Positions 21,737-23,793 of a stretch of DNA of 23,793 nucleotides are shown here, piece after piece. A model generated the notes under the pieces. The model saw nothing but the letters and a program-made list of their open reading frames with translations. It was not told the origin of the DNA and searched no databases. The stretch spans positions 1 to 23,793 of the forward strand of contig NZ_JABELE010000029.1 of the NCBI RefSeq assembly GCF_013009345.1. Direction: 5' to 3'. This DNA comes from Acinetobacter geminorum (GTDB lineage: Bacteria > Pseudomonadota > Gammaproteobacteria > Pseudomonadales > Moraxellaceae). Within the stretch, counting starts at the first letter, position 1; every line of letters begins with the position of its first letter. The position numbers were made by a program, and so were the translations under genes.

Positions 21737-22570
21737 ATGACAAATGCGCCTAAACCAGAGCAAGATTTAACTCATAATGAACATTCATTTGATGGGATTA
21801 CATTTGAAGTGGTTGAAGAAGAAGATAATCCGGAAGGGCAAAAAGTAAAGCGCCGAGGTATTTATCTTTGGCCTAACTTAATCACAACCGCTGCTCTGTT
21901 GTCCGGTTTCTATTCCATCATTGCAAGTATGAATGGGGATTTTAACCAAGCGATCTATGCCATTTTTATTGCAGCGCTATTAGATGGCTTAGATGGTCGA
22001 GTTGCTCGAGCAATTGGCGCACAAAGTGCTTTTGGCGAACAATATGATTCTCTCTCGGACTTGTTAGCATTTGGTGTGGCTCCAGCAATGCTGATGTATA
22101 GCTGGAGTTTGCATGATTTAGGTCGTATTGGTTTGGCTTGTTGTTTTGTTTATACAGCATGCGCAGCCTTCCGACTAGCGCGTTTTAATGTGCAAATTGG
22201 CGTTGTTGATAAGCGTTATTTTATCGGCATTGCAAGTCCACTCGCTGCTATTATCATTATTTCACTCGTTTGGGTTGCTCGCGATTATCCTTTCATTTTT
22301 GATTTACGTGATATTGCGATTCAAACTATTAATGCTGTTCTTATGGTAATTGTGGGATTACTCATGATTTCCAATATTAAATATTATTCTTTCAAGCAGA
22401 TGGATCGTAAACGCGTTCCGTTTGTAGTTATGTTGCCAGTAGTACTGATTTTTGCGGCAATCACTTATAATATTCCAATGGGTATTTTGACAGTTTCAAT
22501 TATCTATGCTCTATCTGGTTTTGTTACAACTTTATTTGCACGGAAGAGTAATGAAACACTAAAAACATAA
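21737..22570 (+). CDS. pssA: CDP-diacylglycerol-serine O-phosphatidyltransferase
   Basis: Inner-membrane enzyme making phosphatidylserine, the precursor of phosphatidylethanolamine. The CDP-alcohol phosphotransferase signature is complete: D83, D86-G87, A90-R91, G100, D104, D108. The 277-residue protein has a soluble acidic N terminus of about 38 residues, then GIYLWPNLITTAALLSGFYS and about seven hydrophobic segments. This is the integral membrane Bacillus-type (type II) PssA, not the peripheral phospholipase-D-like E. coli enzyme. A GGAATAGAAAAT ribosome binding region precedes the ATG. Second gene of rlmJ-pssA, 17 nt before the next gene. Confidence 0.96.
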   Translation: MTNAPKPEQDLTHNEHSFDGITFEVVEEEDNPEGQKVKRRGIYLWPNLITTAALLSGFYSIIASMNGDFNQAIYAIFIAALLDGLDGRVARAIGAQSAFGEQYDSLSDLLAFGVAPAMLMYSWSLHDLGRIGLACCFVYTACAAFRLARFNVQIGVVDKRYFIGIASPLAAIIIISLVWVARDYPFIFDLRDIAIQTINAVLMVIVGLLMISNIKYYSFKQMDRKRVPFVVMLPVVLIFAAITYNIPMGILTVSIIYALSGFVTTLFARKSNETLKT

Positions 22571-22587
22571 AATAGAAGAGGTTCAGT

Positions 22588-23655
22588 ATGCCTAAGTTGA
22601 TAAGTGAAATTAATCAATTACAGCAGCTGGGCCCTAATGCTAAACAGGGGGTTGTTTATCAACCTTCTCGTGGCTTTTTTAAAATTGTTTATCAAGGCTT
22701 GATCCTTCCAAATTTACCAACCCCACTTCGTTATTTTAATTACATTAGTTTAGTGGGACAGCCACGTATTCCTCTGTGTTATAACGCCCACAGCATTACA
22801 ACTTCAGCTATCGACACTGCAACAGTGCTTGTAAGTAATAGCCAACATAGTGTGGGACATTTAAAAACGTATTCTATTCGACGCCAATGTCAGTTTGATT
22901 CGACGCTATATCAATTTGATAAAACTGATCTTATTCAATGGCAAATTCCCATGATTCGCCTTCAGCGATTAGATCCAGAAATGGGATGTGATCTTACGAT
23001 TCAGATTTCAGAAAACATATCTAATGCCTCTGCTTTGCAGTGGGGTGTTTCTGACTATTGGTCAACACTATGCGTATGTGAAGGTGAAATTTTTTATAAA
23101 GGACAGAAATATCAAATTGAAGGGTTGGGGCGATTTAAACACGCGCGAGCTTTGCATTTGCCGTTCTTATCTTTATGTTTCTATACGTGCCAAATTATTA
23201 ACTTAAATGAAACTACGCAGCTTACATTCTTACAAATAAGAAATCAGTGGAATATCATCCTATGTTCAAGATTAGATATTCAAGAATTTGGAAAGCCTGT
23301 TGAAAGTTTTACAGAAGACGTAAATTTACATATCCACAGAGTTTATCCAAAGGTTAAAACACCGAATGGTAAAGAGATGTACTTGCCTAGGGAGTTTTCT
23401 TGGCAATGTGAGAAAAATGGAAAAATAATCTTTGAACTTTATGCACAAAGTCGTGGTGATTATAAGTTTGGGTTGGCGGCTGGATATGTAGGAAGCTTTC
23501 AATATCAATTAAGCTGGAATGAACAGTGTCTGCAAGGAGAGGGTGGATACTGTGAATATATTGATTGTCGTCCACTTAGATGGCAAGAAAAGAATCAAGA
23601 CGAGAAAATTTTAGATAAATTGATGCTTTTACAACCATGTTTATATAAAAAATGA
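22588..23655 (+). CDS. Conserved hypothetical protein, beta-rich (possibly DUF6670)
   Basis: A 355-residue protein that I recognise only as a type seen in Acinetobacter and relatives, perhaps the family named DUF6670. It has no signal peptide. It is beta-rich throughout, and the two halves look like consecutive lipocalin-type barrels. CEGEIFYKGQKYQIEGLGRFKHAR (about 155-180) is reminiscent of the hinge region of AttH/CrtC-like proteins, and GGYCEYIDCRP near the C terminus recalls their closing segment. This similarity is weak and is inference. AGAGG stands six bases before the ATG, and only 17 nt separate it from pssA, so it is probably translated from the rlmJ-pssA transcript, suggesting a lipid or membrane-related context. 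Confidence 0.8.
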   Translation: MPKLISEINQLQQLGPNAKQGVVYQPSRGFFKIVYQGLILPNLPTPLRYFNYISLVGQPRIPLCYNAHSITTSAIDTATVLVSNSQHSVGHLKTYSIRRQCQFDSTLYQFDKTDLIQWQIPMIRLQRLDPEMGCDLTIQISENISNASALQWGVSDYWSTLCVCEGEIFYKGQKYQIEGLGRFKHARALHLPFLSLCFYTCQIINLNETTQLTFLQIRNQWNIILCSRLDIQEFGKPVESFTEDVNLHIHRVYPKVKTPNGKEMYLPREFSWQCEKNGKIIFELYAQSRGDYKFGLAAGYVGSFQYQLSWNEQCLQGEGGYCEYIDCRPLRWQEKNQDEKILDKLMLLQPCLYKK

Positions 23656-23664
23656 CTATTTTTA

Positions 23665-23686
23665 TCACTTTTTGATTAAAAAGTGA
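23665..23686 (+). terminator. Candidate terminator hairpin after the rlmJ-pssA cluster
   Basis: TCACTTTTT (23665-23673) pairs perfectly with AAAAAGTGA (23678-23686) around GATT. The stem is AT-rich and there is no T tract behind it, so termination is uncertain. No better candidate stands before the downstream promoter. Confidence 0.45.
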
Positions 23687-23716
23687 GCTGTTGTTGCACT
23701 AATATTAAAAAAGGTA

Positions 23717-23744
23717 TTGCAAAGGGAATGTAATGGTCTATAAT
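23717..23744 (+). promoter_or_regulatory. Strong stable-RNA-type promoter, possibly of an rRNA operon
   Basis: The -35 TTGCAA (23717-23722) and consensus -10 TATAAT (23739-23744) are 16 bp apart. The discriminator GCACATCC and the following GGCGG resemble the GC-rich start region of the tRNA-Arg copy 3 promoter (TATAATGCGCA versus TATAATGCACA). The remaining 49 nt hold no start codon with a ribosome binding site and look like an untranslated leader (CAGATAGAAACTTGTTGAAA). A ribosomal RNA operon beginning just beyond the window is the best guess, not proven here. Confidence 0.7.
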
Positions 23745-23793
23745 GCACATCCATCGGCGGTGATGCAGATAGAAACTTGTTGAAAAACAGTTA

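Overview
The window looks like chromosomal DNA of an Acinetobacter species, most likely of the A. calcoaceticus-baumannii complex. This is inferred from the low GC content, the overall gene content, and how readily the housekeeping proteins (Mdh, MiaB, YbeZ, RlmJ, PssA) read as gammaproteobacterial. There is no transposase, integrase, phage module or CRISPR array. Most of the window is core genome with short transcription units separated by clear hairpin terminators.

Layout. Positions 1-3,960 form the only accessory-looking segment. Two tandem tRNA-Arg(ACG) genes are followed by a HAD-IB phosphatase and, convergent to it, a 759-codon highly repetitive protein of unknown function. A long AT-rich gap follows, then a third identical tRNA-Arg with its own promoter and a terminator that duplicates the one behind tRNA 2. 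From 4,000 to 9,900 lie a nitroreductase, a YcxB-like membrane protein, a fumarylacetoacetate-hydrolase-family enzyme, YihY, WrbA, xanthine phosphoribosyltransferase (GTG start) and a DUF3108 exported protein. From 9,980 to 14,900 lie an unrecognised protein, an unusual TonB-like protein and the miaB-ybeZ-ybeY RNA-maturation operon. From 15,100 to 19,500 lie a soluble lytic transglycosylase, an exported RNase T2-like protein that appears to lack its catalytic histidines, malate dehydrogenase and a DUF2789 protein. From 19,500 to the end lie an unrecognised helical protein, a 2OG-Fe(II) oxygenase, rlmJ, pssA, a 355-codon protein of unknown function, and a strong stable-RNA-type promoter pointing out of the window.

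How the genes work together. RNA and translation functions recur: MiaB (tRNA ms2i6A), YbeZ/YbeY (rRNA maturation and ribosome quality control), RlmJ (23S rRNA methylation), three tRNA-Arg genes, and possibly an rRNA operon starting at the right edge. Envelope functions form the second theme: Slt, PssA, TonB-like, YihY and several exported proteins. The observations most worth a second look are the modular repeat protein enclosed by tRNA-Arg copies, the apparent RNase T2 pseudoenzyme, the TonB homologue with a coiled-coil linker instead of a proline-rich one, and a 14-bp perfect hairpin directly before the xpt ribosome binding site.
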